This document shows, one piece after another, positions 41,501 through 47,904 of a stretch of DNA of 64,000 nt. Position numbers and translations under genes: made by a program. The notes beneath the pieces were generated by a model. It was not told the origin of the DNA. It made no database searches and was given only the letters and a program-made list of their open reading frames with translations. Numbering within the stretch: position 1 is the first letter of the stretch; each line of letters opens with the position of its first letter. The stretch is from Emydura subglobosa. Lineage: Eukaryota; Chordata; Testudines; Chelidae. The stretch spans positions 4,270,259 through 4,334,258 of the forward strand of contig ML680086.1 in assembly GCA_007922225.1 (NCBI GenBank). The letters run 5' to 3'.

Positions 41501-44089
41501 AAACAAAACACATTGTATTTATCTCCTCCAAGAGAGACTTATCAATTAATTCTCTCTACAAGATTTGTTATAGTTAAGTACAAGTTGGATTAGGGAAAGG
41601 AGAGAGAAGATTCATTCAAACAATAGCTTTTACACACAACACTAATTAGAGGAATAAAGTGTTGAAAGGAATTTAAACTGTATTAGCCTGATACTAGCCA
41701 GCACAGGTAACCACATTTCTATGAACCTTCACAGTTAGAACTTGAAGCCACTGAATTTCTTTGAACCACGTTCCTCAAATTCACATAGTTTGTGCACAAA
41801 TGTAATCCCAGTATTTCAAAACTTAACCCAAAACATATGAAACTCACTGATAGCATAAAATCTTACAGGAACAGTGTCATTATCTTTAAGCCCTCAAAAC
41901 TATTTTAGCTTAGTAGGGGTTGTCATCTGGATACTTTTTTTTAAATTTTATTAAAAGGACACTATTCATTGAACATTTATAACCCAGATACCAACTGTGT
42001 AACCAAGGAACCACCAAGTAACAAGGAGGTAGTCATACTTGTTTGGAATGCCATAAATAGCAAAAGACCAAAAAAGTTAAGGATTTCCATTTGATTTTCT
42101 TGGATGCTACTACATACATTAGAAAGTAAAAACAAAGAACGCTTGACAGTGTTCCCCAAAGTGTCAGTACAGAAATAAACACTTACTTCTTGCTGCGCTC
42201 TTCGTGGCCATTGGCACTGCTCAATTTGTTCTCATCCTAAGCAGGGTTGATAGAAGAACATCGTGAGGACGAAGTGGTAACATTTCAAGTGGTCAAAGGG
42301 TAATGGGAATAGGAATAAGAAAATACAAAACAAAAATTTTAATACTAAATTACGTGTTTATAGTTTAATATGGAAAGCTATAAAAAATTTAAGTAGTCAT
42401 GTTTAACCACTTTGCTGTTTACATTTAAGTCATACAATTATAAAATACAAGATTTACGCTTAAAAATATATGAAATTGTAGATACTTCCTTACATGATTT
42501 AGATAGTAAATTATCCTGTAGATTTCAGCACTCAAGTGGTTAAATGTTATTTCTATAAAATGTAAGAGGAAGTTTCAGGTTTAAGCATTTTTCATGTGCT
42601 ATGATCCCTTTGATCAATACCAAGGCTATATCTCTGCCTAAGCCCCAAGTGGCCATGCTAGCAGCCAGCCACTATCGATTTCTTGTGACCGATGCCATTC
42701 CTGAGATCTTCGCTCATTTTCGTTGGAGGGTTGTAAGAGCTTGATGCCACCTCTGTCACACATCTCGCCCTGAAGCAAACAGGGATTCACACTGCTTTAG
42801 TAACGTCGACTCCCAAGAAAGTCATCAAAAATCCACCAGTCCAGCCTAAACATTCCCTATTTCCATACCTGTTTACATGGAAAATATCCATGTTAAACTA
42901 GGACACAAGAATCTTAACATTACAAATTATGGCTATCTCCTCAAGATTTTACGTAACTACAAATTATTACATAAAACTAAATATACAGTGTTTAAAGCTT
43001 ACAAATGCTCATCCAAAACGGATACCACATGGGTGTGCTAAACACTCCAAAATAGACTAACAGTAGCTGTTATATATTTATTCTACATTTAATCACTCCA
43101 GTTACACCATGAATACAACTGCTAAATTATTTCAAGTTTATACACATTTCTCGTGAAACCAGTGCTAATGCATGCATAATGTTAACACTTTCACCACCAA
43201 TTGGTGAAAAAACGAAAAAAGACAGTATATATTTGCTGCCTGTTAAGGTCAGAGACTAAGTACATCACTACTCTAGTCATTCAGAAGTTTTAACAGAATT
43301 TTGTGTCAAAATTGGTAGTTCCTAATTGAACAACTAAAACAGAAGAGTGCAACAGCTATTTTTAGAATGACACTGCAGACTGAGATACTGTCTTTTACTT
43401 GCTAAAGAATGTATCTATTCAGGGATCCAAGAATTTTGGTAAGTTCTTTCACGCAGCAATTCATTGCCATCTGCCCTGTTAAAAGATGAACCATCACCAG
43501 TCTTTTATGTTAAAAATAATAGTCACTCGCCTCTTGCACTGAGCAGACTATTTAAAGATTTACTTGCCATGGACTGGTGAAAAGGTTATTCTTGGAACCC
43601 TGCTATTTTCCCAAAACACTGCATTCACCTTGTTGCTATACCAAACTGGAGCTGGTAATTTTAGGCGAGTCATTTTTTTTTTTTTTTTTTTTTTTTTTAC
43701 CTAGGGGACCACGGTACAGCGATACGTCACTCAATTACTACCTTATGATTGACAGTTCACACTGGAATCAAAGGTGAATTCATGGGAGTAGAGGTGAGAT
43801 ATCGTTAGGCAAGTCTACAAAGAGAGATAGATGGGCATTTATTCATCACGCTGAAGTGAAACTACTGCACAATATAATTACATTAACAGTATATATTTAT
43901 TTGCAAGTTACATGTAATGCATCTCCAATAAGATAAATCATGAGGGCTCCAGGGATGTTAGTTTACAGTTCAGCAGTAGTTTCATGAATAAGGCTAAATT
44001 AAGGTAAGTACAAGACCTCACTGGCACATTTTTCTCACCTTCTTGTAAGGAGCCTCAAGCATTGCTTCAATATCAATATCGTCAGCCAT
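1421..44089 (-). CDS. RBM39: RBM39 (CAPER-alpha), 3'-incomplete, 14 coding exons in window
   Basis: RNA-binding protein 39 is a nuclear SR-like splicing factor related to U2AF2/PUF60 and a coactivator of AP-1 and oestrogen receptors. Joined exons: 44089..44039, 42236..42187, 28929..28735, 27601..27536, 27430..27377, 24623..24506, 23720..23568, 22796..22659, 19506..19441, 18168..17964, 6339..6262, 3290..3258, 1740..1665, 1526..1421. All have AG/GT borders and keep one frame (1389 nt, 463 codons). Domain order: acidic start, RS-rich residues about 34-99, RRM1 about 150-230 (RNP2 VFCMQLA, RNP1 KGIAYVEF), RRM2 about 250-328 (RNP2 LYVGSL, RNP1 KGYGFITF), and the start of the third RRM (UHM). Codon numbering puts Gly at 268, the residue known in human RBM39 for sulfonamide-degrader contact. 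The remaining roughly 60 residues lie left of base 1. The reading follows the 524-residue isoform. Identification rests on recognising the near-identical protein and is very secure. Confidence 0.97.
1665..1740 (-). CDS. RBM39: RBM39 exon 14 (residues 403-428)
   Basis: Encodes VLAAAASVQPLATQCFQLSN and MFNPQ, the first strand of the C-terminal UHM-type RRM (CFQLSNMF). Acceptor TTTAAATAG, donor CAAAC/GTAAGT. Confidence 0.95.
1976..2003. repeat. (CTCC)n microsatellite in RBM39 intron 13
   Basis: Tandem CTCC/CCCT tetranucleotides preceded by a short ATCA run at 1957-1970. The surrounding 1741-3257 intron holds nothing else apart from the MIR-like piece. Confidence 0.9.
2855..2975 (+). repeat. MIR-like ancient SINE fragment
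   Basis: Diverged sequence with the MIR-type order: GACTTGCCCAA, then GGGAATAGAATCCAGGA, then AACTCCCAGTTCT. A second weak piece, with TTTTACAAATGGGGGAAATG, is at about 3880-3965. Confidence 0.5.
3258..3290 (-). CDS. RBM39: RBM39 exon 13, 33-nt micro-exon (residues 392-403)
   Basis: Encodes DLQTRLSQQNE. Acceptor TTTTTTTCTTTAG, donor GAAG/GTATGG. The upstream alternative acceptor that adds six residues in the longer mammalian isoform is not seen here. Confidence 0.93.
3291..6261. other. RBM39 intron 12, no gene seen
   Basis: About 3 kb of intron. Apart from the weak MIR-like piece near 3880-3965 I recognise no known repeat. The 5100-5750 stretch reads like an old unclassified interspersed repeat. 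Confidence 0.45.
6262..6339 (-). CDS. RBM39: RBM39 exon 12 (residues 366-392)
   Basis: Encodes TGLQIPPAAQQALQMSGSLA then FGAVA. The acceptor TTTCTGTCGCAG has a short pyrimidine tract. Donor TAGCAG/GTAAGA. The end of the outer DIRS element is only about 65 nt upstream of this acceptor. Confidence 0.96.
6404..6500. repeat. Outer DIRS inverted terminal repeat, left copy
   Basis: Complementary to 17650-17737 with a few mismatches, centred on the GGTGTGTGCGCACCACATGC block. This is the 3' terminal repeat of the element in sense orientation. Confidence 0.8.
6636..6725 (-). repeat. Outer DIRS internal complementary region (ICR)
   Basis: The first half (GAATGGATATGAGCAACATC...GAACAACAGTT) is complementary to the left tip 6412-6450. 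The second half (TGAGTGCTTGCTCATGTCC) is complementary to the right tip near 17712-17735. DIRS elements use such a region to template the ends of a circular DNA intermediate. Confidence 0.75.
7045..7611 (-). pseudogene. Outer DIRS tyrosine recombinase remnant
   Basis: The longest surviving frame (188 residues) of the outer recombinase, with the SAKRVSEIRALTS block that holds the first catalytic Arg. It aligns by eye with the inner copy's SARRVSEIRALTS. The C-terminal H-x-x-R and Tyr part is not in this frame, and coding continues in pieces to about 6720. Non-functional. Confidence 0.8.
8089..8245. repeat. Inner DIRS inverted terminal repeat, left copy
   Basis: Complement of 14030-14160. Its outermost part, 8089-8148, is also complementary to 8257-8316 in the ICR, so single-stranded DNA or RNA could form a strong hairpin with about a 110-nt loop. 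Confidence 0.88.
8257..8358 (-). repeat. Inner DIRS internal complementary region (ICR)
   Basis: Two abutting blocks. 8257-8316 is complementary to the left tip 8089-8148. 8316-8358 is complementary to the right tip 14119-14160 (block GATTGCTCATATGCATTCC). Together they would bridge the two ends into a circle junction. Confidence 0.88.
8338..9432 (-). pseudogene. Inner DIRS tyrosine recombinase (YR) with two frameshifts
   Basis: Integrase of the phage/Cre-like tyrosine recombinase family. The start ATG at 9432 overlaps the end of the RT/RNase H frame by 14 nt. The N-terminal SAM-like part (9432-9040) contains TYRAKWRRFTGWAEARG. After a frameshift, the 9128-8895 piece has SARRVSEIRALTS with the first catalytic Arg. 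After a second shift, 8898-8338 has HSTRAQASS (the H-x-x-R box), a Trp and HTFTTHYAI with the presumed nucleophilic Tyr. All catalytic positions are present; only the frame is broken. Confidence 0.85.
9419..11366 (-). pseudogene. Inner DIRS reverse transcriptase/RNase H/Dam-like polyprotein, broken
   Basis: The N-terminal RT part (11366-10860) has GFYSRYFLIPKAKGGLRPIL. A frameshift near 10905 moves to 10909-9851, with the palm motif PYLDDWL (YLDDW codons 10700-10714) and RNase H blocks LITDASDVGWGAH and VLTDNTAAMFYMN. One in-frame TAG at 9853-9851 separates the last part (to 9419). That part has LDLFASSWNRKCPTYCSL and YAFPPIPLLPQV, which match in position the Dam-like methyltransferase-type domain known in DIRS polyproteins. 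It polymerises cDNA and removes template RNA. One frameshift and one stop make this copy defective. Confidence 0.85.
11363..13801 (-). pseudogene. Inner DIRS gag-like ORF1, broken
   Basis: Structural ORF upstream of RT. The start ATG at 13801 is followed by CSICSKQF (possible zinc-binding Cys pair). Then come Pro/Ser-rich low-complexity sequence, an RS-rich basic block (12850-12700, for example SRRSRHSRSRSGKRRCKRSG) and a conserved core ending with a Pro/Gln-rich and Arg/Gly-rich tail (11550-11370) suited to nucleic acid binding. Frame changes occur near 13400 and 12830, and a single TGA lies at 11890-11888. GC-rich compared with surrounding intron. Confidence 0.75.
13802..14160 (-). repeat. 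Inner DIRS leader and right inverted terminal repeat
   Basis: The 14030-14160 part pairs with the left terminal repeat. 13802-14030 is the untranslated leader, with AACTA-rich repeats similar to the outer leader at about 17450-17520. No obvious TATA box. Confidence 0.75.
14161..15500 (-). pseudogene. Outer DIRS RT/RNase H remnant
   Basis: Continues the outer pol across the insertion. 14161-14260 encodes the LDLFAS segment. 14272-14463 encodes RNase H (ILTDNTASMFYISRQGG and PGVKNMLADRLSRSF). YLDDW codons are at 15054-15068. Many stops and shifts. Confidence 0.78.
15500..17480 (-). pseudogene. Outer DIRS gag-like remnant
   Basis: GC-rich sequence homologous by position and composition to inner ORF1. 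It contains pieces matching the inner 11.4-13.8 kb order but no open frame over about 100 codons. The plus-strand open frames here are shadows. Confidence 0.6.
17640..17737. repeat. Outer DIRS inverted terminal repeat, right copy
   Basis: CTCTGGCACCAGTGCATGTG and CACACATACCTAACTGG are complementary to 6440-6490. The tip reads GAGCAAGCACTCGAAGAC. RBM39 exon 11 begins 226 nt further right. Confidence 0.8.
17964..18168 (-). CDS. RBM39: RBM39 exon 11, end of RRM2 and linker (residues 298-366)
   Basis: Encodes the end of RRM2 (FSDSECAKKALEQLNGFELA) and the linker ending GRLQLMARLAEG. Acceptor TTCTATAG, donor CAGAGG/GTAAGT. The intron downstream of this exon is the one filled by the nested DIRS elements. 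Confidence 0.97.
18169..19440. other. RBM39 intron 10, no gene seen
   Basis: 1.27 kb intron. 18480-18960 may be an unclassified old repeat. No exon or known RNA was recognised. Confidence 0.45.
19441..19506 (-). CDS. RBM39: RBM39 exon 10, RRM2 middle (residues 276-297)
   Basis: Encodes IESIQLMMDSETGRSKGYGF plus IT, including most of RNP1 (KGYGFITF). Acceptor TTTTTTAG, donor TTACG/GTAAGT. 66 nt, in phase. Confidence 0.97.
19507..22658. other. RBM39 intron 9, no gene seen
   Basis: 3.15 kb of intron with a 27-T homopolymer at 20560-20586 and a purine-rich (GGAGA/GAAGG) stretch at 21185-21450. No recognisable gene or complete repeat. Confidence 0.5.
20560..20586. repeat. Poly-T tract
   Basis: 27 consecutive T, i.e. 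poly-A on the RBM39 strand. No SINE or processed-transcript body was recognised next to it. Confidence 0.95.
22659..22796 (-). CDS. RBM39: RBM39 exon 9, start of RRM2 (residues 230-275)
   Basis: Encodes the inter-RRM linker (AEKNRAAAMANNLQKGSAGP) and RRM2 beta1-alpha1 with RNP2 LYVGSL. The helix LRGIFEPFG carries Gly268, the position mutated in degrader-resistant human cells. Acceptor TCCCTAG, donor GCCGG/GTGAGT. Confidence 0.97.
23568..23720 (-). CDS. RBM39: RBM39 exon 8, rest of RRM1 (residues 179-229)
   Basis: Encodes VRDVRMISDRNSRRSKGIAY and the rest of RRM1 to IIVQASQ. RNP1 is KGIAYVEF. Acceptor TTTTTGTAG, donor CGCAA/GTAAGT. 153 nt, phase 0 on both sides. Confidence 0.97.
23788..23902. 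repeat. Short interspersed repeat, GGGGTAGCCGTG family, copy 1
   Basis: Begins GAAGTGGGTTTCTGCCCACG and ends ACACGGCTACCCCTCTG. It is the reverse complement of the copy at 32890-33024. This family is common in turtle and crocodilian DNA; its class (SINE or MITE) is not settled from these two copies. Confidence 0.7.
24506..24623 (-). CDS. RBM39: RBM39 exon 7, start of RRM1 (residues 139-178)
   Basis: Encodes EPIDNLTPEERDARTVFCMQ and on through the first helix of RRM1. RNP2 is VFCMQLA. Acceptor TGTTTCAG, donor GAAAG/GTAATT. Confidence 0.97.
24624..27376. other. RBM39 intron 6, mostly LTR-like sequence
   Basis: 2.75 kb intron. Outside the probable LTR (25.6-26.6 kb) it holds a C9 run near 24897-24905 and a 22-T run at 26626-26647, and no gene. 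Confidence 0.5.
25595..26569 (+). mobile_element. Probable solo LTR of an endogenous retrovirus
   Basis: About 0.97 kb with LTR-like layout in plus orientation. It starts near TGTCAAGTACTG, has a TATAAAA box at 25904-25910 and an AATAAA signal at 26177-26182, and ends near GCGTCACA. No coding sequence adjoins it on either side. A target duplication was not found, so borders are approximate. The repeat could also be an unrelated promoter-bearing element. Confidence 0.5.
27377..27430 (-). CDS. RBM39: RBM39 exon 6 (residues 121-139)
   Basis: Encodes SRRRSRSKSPFRKDKSPV, the linker from the RS domain to RRM1. Acceptor GTTTACAG, donor GTTAG/GTAGCT. The 105-nt intron to exon 5 is the shortest in this part of the gene. 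Confidence 0.95.
   Translation of the reverse strand, partial: PTALQKQKSIQKRQEPC
27536..27601 (-). CDS. RBM39: RBM39 exon 5 (residues 99-121)
   Basis: Encodes SGPKFNSAIRGKIGLPHSIK plus Leu. Acceptor TACTTTAG, donor TTAAG/GTTTCT. The donor is weak (GTTTCT). In mammals this segment is missing from some RBM39 transcripts, so alternative inclusion is plausible. Confidence 0.94.
27602..28734. other. RBM39 intron 4, no gene seen
   Basis: 1.13 kb of AT-rich intron without a recognised repeat or RNA. Confidence 0.5.
28735..28929 (-). CDS. RBM39: RBM39 exon 4, RS-rich domain (residues 34-99)
   Basis: A dense run of Arg-Ser, Lys-Ser and Arg-Lys-Arg repeats (for example RKRSRSKERRRSRSRSR) ending RFRGRYRSPY. 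This is the arginine/serine-rich nuclear-speckle and protein-interaction domain of RBM39. Acceptor TTTTCTTAG, donor CCATA/GTAGGT, which splits the Tyr codon. Two TAG triplets visible just past the last full codon are intronic. Confidence 0.96.
29918..30280 (+). repeat. Sauropsid interspersed repeat with internal insertion
   Basis: The left part (GGGCCACTTCATCTTGAACG through TCTGTTCCACCTTGTAT) and right part (CTGAGAAGAGCTCTAAG then CTCTCACCAACAGCAGTTAG then AATAAAAGATATTACCTTAC) belong to one repeat family that also occurs at 47905-48150. About 150 nt at 30012-30160, with MITE-like ends, interrupts it. Confidence 0.6.
30399..30432. repeat. Poly-A and (GAAA)n microsatellite
   Basis: A run of A followed by five GAAA units. 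A T-run lies just upstream (30349-30364). Confidence 0.9.
30440..32215. other. RBM39 intron 3 segment, no gene seen
   Basis: Intronic sequence with no recognised exon, RNA or classifiable repeat. Confidence 0.4.
32220..33205 (-). mobile_element. CR1-type LINE fragment, interrupted
   Basis: The 3' half of a CR1-like LINE in minus orientation. Diverged reverse-transcriptase and tail sequence includes GTCTCCTTTAGACATCTCTT and CTTATCAGTGTTGAATTTCA. No open frame. A short repeat at 32890-33024 interrupts it with an 8-bp duplication. Confidence 0.65.
32890..33024. repeat. GGGGTAGCCGTG-family repeat, copy 2, with 8-bp target duplication
   Basis: Starts CAGAGGGGTAGCCGTGTTAG and ends in CACTTCATCAG plus a T-rich tail. 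It is flanked by GCTATTTT at 32882-32889 and 33025-33032. The flanking CR1 sequence is continuous without it. Confidence 0.75.
33426..33670. mobile_element. MITE with CCTGGTCTACAC-type ends
   Basis: About 245 bp starting AAGCCCTGGTCTACACTTA and ending TATAGACAAACCCTGAG, whose complement resembles the start. It shares the GTCTACAC terminal motif with the Harbinger element at 50449-59383, so it is probably a non-autonomous relative. Confidence 0.6.
33671..34664. other. RBM39 intron 3 segment, no gene seen
   Basis: About 1 kb with no recognised gene. It contains a short palindrome around 34362-34381 (CTTGACCTACCATGGTAGGT). Confidence 0.4.
34665..37315 (+). mobile_element. CR1 LINE, 5'-truncated, plus strand
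   Basis: About 2.65 kb of degraded CR1 running from the endonuclease region (GGAGGTATTGCATTGTACAT) through reverse transcriptase to the 3' end (TCTCGAGGTCTCTTACAGCC, then ATGATTCTATAAA). The clearest coding relic is 36506-36757 (KDLGVIVDHKLNVSQCD). Many stops. Confidence 0.8.
37316..42186. other. RBM39 intron 3 remainder, no gene seen
   Basis: 4.9 kb of AT-rich intron. A possible MIR-like fragment (CACTTTTCATCAGTAGATCT and ACACTTTACAAAC) is at about 38200-38270, and an 18-A run lies at 41442-41459. No exon was recognised. Confidence 0.45.
42187..42236 (-). CDS. RBM39: RBM39 exon 3 (residues 18-34)
   Basis: Encodes DENKLSSANGHEERSK and the first two bases of the next Lys codon. Acceptor TGCTTAG, donor AGAA/GTAAGT. 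It matches the RBM39 segment just before the RS domain. Confidence 0.95.
42621..42769 (-). other. RBM39: Candidate RBM39 poison (NMD) cassette exon in intron 2
   Basis: On the minus strand a pyrimidine-rich acceptor ending TTTGCTTCAG is followed by 149 nt and a donor CCTTG/GTATTG. Read in phase 0 from exon 2, it stays open for 43 codons (starting GEMCDRGGIKLLQP), then meets TAG at 42640-42638 and a second TAG four codons later. 149 is not a multiple of three, so inclusion also shifts the frame. Its middle is purine-rich (GAAAATGAGCGAAGATCTCA), resembling splicing enhancers. Mammalian RBM39 is known to autoregulate through an unproductive exon in the same part of the gene. Assigning this sequence to that exon is inference from position and layout. 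Confidence 0.62.
43673..43698. repeat. Poly-T tract in RBM39 intron 2
   Basis: 26 consecutive T, about 0.9 kb upstream of the candidate poison exon on the transcribed strand (poly-A in the transcript). Confidence 0.95.
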
Positions 44090-44101
44090 TTTTCAGGACA
44101 C
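44039..44101 (-). CDS. RBM39: RBM39 exon 2, start codon exon (residues 1-17)
   Basis: The ATG is at 44089-44087, followed by MADDIDIEAMLEAPYKK, the characteristic RBM39 N-terminus. A 12-nt 5' UTR piece precedes it after a CTTTTAG acceptor. The donor is AAG/GTGAGA, phase 0. An acceptor directly upstream shows that a non-coding exon 1 must exist further right. Confidence 0.96.
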
Positions 44102-44488
44102 CTAAAAGGAAGAGCAAAATCCATCAGACAGGAAAAAACCCCATAAATTATATCAATCTCTAACAGCTCCCAAGCCACTTGAATTTTTGGTGACAAGGCC
44201 AATGTTGGGAAGACCCCAAATATGCAAAATGATTTTTAGTTACAATGCATACTAATAGGAGTGGCAAGGTGCTCAATAGACCACTTATTTGACCACTGTC
44301 AAACACTTAATATTCCATCAAGAATGCCTTGATGTTGGCAGAGGTCTACCTTTTTGACTGGATCATGATGTTATCCGTTAGCAAGCCTACATAAATAACT
44401 TAGATCACTCACTTTACTACATGCTAATGCCACCTATTGAGAAAAAAATTAAACTAACTGAACGCTGAGTATCTTGTTTGTTCTAGAA

Positions 44489-44768
44489 CAGCGGTTCTCA
44501 ACCGGTGGTACGCATACAACCAGTGGTACACTGAAGAAGGCTGGGTGGTACGCGAGTCGTGTCGTACCGCACCGCCGGATCCGCTGCTACTGGAAGGGCC
44601 CTCCCACCCACCCTCGCAAAACTCTGCTGCCGAAAAGGGGAAACGGTGGAAGGGTTTCGGCGGAGGGCATTGTTCCCGCCATGGAGCCCGCTGCGAAACC
44701 CCGCCGCCGCCGAAAGTCCCGCCCCCTTTTTTTCCCCCGAGTGGGAAAAAAAAGGTTGAGTACCACTG
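44489..44768. mobile_element. hAT-family MITE with perfect 8-bp target duplication
   Basis: 280 bp bounded by CAGCGGTTCTCAACC and GGTTGAGTACCACTG, the classic hAT (Charlie-like) terminal repeats, flanked by TTCTAGAA at 44481-44488 and 44769-44776. The interior is strikingly GC-rich (CGCCGCCGCC runs) against AT-rich surroundings. No transposase; the open frames inside are incidental. Lies in RBM39 intron 1. Confidence 0.92.
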
Positions 44769-45769
44769 TTCTAGAAGATTCTAGCCAATCATGTGCATGC
44801 ATACATACACACAATCTTTATTTGTATACAAGGCCATCACTGTATACAGCAGTTTACAAAGCCCATTAAACAAGTTCAAAGATACAGTCCCTGCCCTGAA
44901 GAGCATACAAGCTAAACTGACTAGACAAATACAGAAATTAACCAGAAGGGAAAAGGAGAGAAGTATTCACAATAATTACACTTCCTCTCCAAATAGAGGA
45001 AAGATGTACAGCCTTTAAGCTGCCTGAAGAGTAGGCTTGCTGCCTACCTAGCATAAGTGCATTTAAAAATTACTTTTTTCTTTTATAGTTGCTATATGTT
45101 TGTTTTCTGTTTAATTTCATTTTCTTTTGTAATTGTTCAGTCTTGTTCATATTTAAATACTAAGCTAACAGTTTAAAAAGTAGTAATTCTTCCATTTTTT
45201 AGAAAGTCATTTTACTGTTTCACATTTTCTGAGTTAAAATAACTCAATTAACTAACCTATTTCTTGTAATTAGGCATATATATCTAAGGCTAAGCCTACT
45301 GAAGACCATAAAGTCTTACTCACTATTATTCTAAGTTAGTGCTTTAAAATATTTGACCAATTATTTTTGGACCAATCAATGACTAAACTCTACATACTAA
45401 TAAAGTCCTTTGCAAAATGATACTGAGTGAGAAACATCATATGGAGAAGAGTCAGGAAGGCGTTTGCAGTGGGAGTCTAACCTGCATGCTGACAGCAGAA
45501 TGTGATATAGAGCAACAGCAAGTCATGGCCATGAATGGAAGATGAAGTTCAAAGAAAAGAACCATACGCCACCACCTTCATCATAAAATGTCTGAAAGAT
45601 TCTCCTACACACAAATATGATTATTTATAAAAAATTCAGGCCTTACACCCAACTGAAGAACCAGTAGGGTTTTCAGCTTACCAAAAGAAGCAAGACATAA
45701 GCAACAGAGAAGGGACATGTATGTAAACTGTTTAAAACTTGGATTTTGCACATTTCCAAGTTACATAGA

Positions 45770-46060
45770 TTCCAAGGCCAGAAGAATTTGATCATGTGTT
45801 TGCAGCATCAAGCCCAATAATTTGCAGATGAACTAGAGCTTCTCATTGAAAGACATCAATCTTGATTTAAAAATGTCAAGTGATAAAGAATCCGCTACAT
45901 CCCTTGGGAAGCTGTTCCAATGATAATTAGCCTCACTGTTTAAAAAAAACCTGGTGCCTCATTTCCCATTTGAATCTGTCTAGTTTTTCCAACTTCCAGC
46001 CATTAGGTCTTATATTTTTGTTACATTAAGGAGCCCTTAAGCATCTGATAAAAGTACCTA
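45770..46060 (-). mobile_element. CR1/L3-like LINE fragment, minus strand
   Basis: A 3' LINE tail region. Recognisable pieces are ATTCCAAGGCCAGAAGAATT and AAACCTGGTGCCTCATTTCC. It resembles the tail at 59660-59945. Confidence 0.55.
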
Positions 46061-46499
46061 CATGGAGAGAAGGTAAGAGAGAACTTAATCACACTCTAAA
46101 ACTTACTCTTCTACGAGCTCTTAGCATTCGCTCTAATCCACAGCATTTCACTAAGAACTCATGTTGAGTTGTTTATATACACCACGATTCTCTATATCTT
46201 TTTTAAATAACTGCTTTCCAGGATACATTTTCCCATCCTGTAAATATGGCCAATTCTTTTTTTCTAAATGTATATAGTTTTGCATTTAATGGTGTTAAAA
46301 TAAATTTGTTTATATCCAACTTCCCAAGGAATTCAAACCTTCTGAATGTGACCTATCCTTATTACCATTCCACCTATCTTTGGTATCATCTGCAAAGTTT
46401 ATCAACAATGATTTCATATTTTTAAAACAATTCATTGATACAGAAATTGAACAGCACTGGACAAACAACTAGACACCACTAGAAATACTTCCTTTCAAT

Positions 46500-47790
46500 G
46501 AGGATTTCCATTGAAATGTGGACAAGGGTGATCCAGTGGATACAGTGTATTTAGACTTTCAGAAAGCCTTTGACAAGGTCCCAGACCAAAAGCAAATGAA
46601 TGTGTCATGGGATAAGAGGGAAGGTCCTCTCCTGGATCAGTAACTAGTTAAAAGATAGGAAACAAAGGGTAGGAAGAAATGGTCAGTTTTCAGAAGGGAG
46701 AGAGGTAAATAGTGGTGTCCTCCAGAGACCAATACTTTTCAACATATTCATAAATGATCTGGAAAAAGGGGTAAACAGCGAGGTGGCAAATCTGCAGACA
46801 ATACAAAATTACTCAAGACAGTTAAGTCCAAAGCAGACTGCAGAGTTACAAAGGGATCTCACAAAACTGGGTGACTGGCCAACAAAATGGCAGATGAAAT
46901 TCAAATATTGATAAATGCAAAGTAAAGCACATCAGAAAACATAATCCCAACTACTCATATAAAATGCTGGGGATCTAAATTAGCTGTTACCACTCAAGAA
47001 AAAGATCTGGATAGTTCTTTGAAAACGTCTGCTCAATGTGAAGCAGAAATCAAAAAAAGGTAACAATGTTAGAAACCATTAGGAAAGGGATAGATGAGAC
47101 TGAAAATATAATAATGCCACTATATAAATCCCTGGTTCACCCAAATCTTGAATATGGCATACATTTCTGGTCACCTCATCTGAAAAAAGATATATTGGAA
47201 CTAGAAAAGGGTACAGATAAGGGCAACAAATATGACCAGGGGTATGGAACATCTTCCATATGAGGAGAGATTGAAAAGTCCGTCTTTTTAGCGTGGAAAA
47301 GTGATGAATAAGGGGGAATATGATAGAGGTCTATAAAATCTTGATTGGTGTGGAGAAAGTGAATAAGGTTATTTATTCCTTCACATAACACAAAAACTAG
47401 TTGTCACCCAGCGAAATTAATAGGCACCAGGTTTAAAATAAACGAAAGGAAGTACTTGTTCACACAGTCAACCTCTCAAACTCTTTGCCAGGGGATATTG
47501 GTAAGGCCAAATCTATAACAGCATGGAAAAGAGAACTAGTTAAGTTCCTGGAGGATAAGTCCATCAATGGCTATAAGCCAGGATGAGCAGGGATGCAACA
47601 CCATGCTCTGAGTGTCCTTAGCCTCTGTTTGCCAAAAGCTGGCAAGTGGATGACAGGGAATGGATCATCTGATGAGTGCCTATTCTGTTAATTTCCCCTG
47701 AAGTACCTGGCATTTGCCACTGTCAGAAGATAGGATACTAGGCTAGATAGACCGTTGGTCTGACCCAGTATGACCATGTTATGTTATTAA
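46500..47790 (+). mobile_element. CR1-type LINE fragment, plus strand
   Basis: The 3' part of a LINE. 46530-46590 has the RT block DTVYLDFQKAFDKVP, 47066-47263 has PLYKSLVHPNLEYGIHFWSP, and the end reads GACCGTTGGTCTGACCCAGT, a typical CR1 terminus in sauropsids. Frames are broken. Confidence 0.75.
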
Positions 47791-47904
47791 CAATTACATT
47801 TCTGAGATAAGTAATTTAGCCAAAATCCATTAAACATGTTATACTGATTTCATATACTGTAACATATACTGTAGTACTTTTTTATTGAGACTATACAGTA
47901 CTAA

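Noticed and set aside
44474..44869. 131-codon plus-strand open frame
   Set aside because: It lies within the hAT MITE and its flank; the Arg/Pro-rich translation comes from GC-rich repeat sequence.
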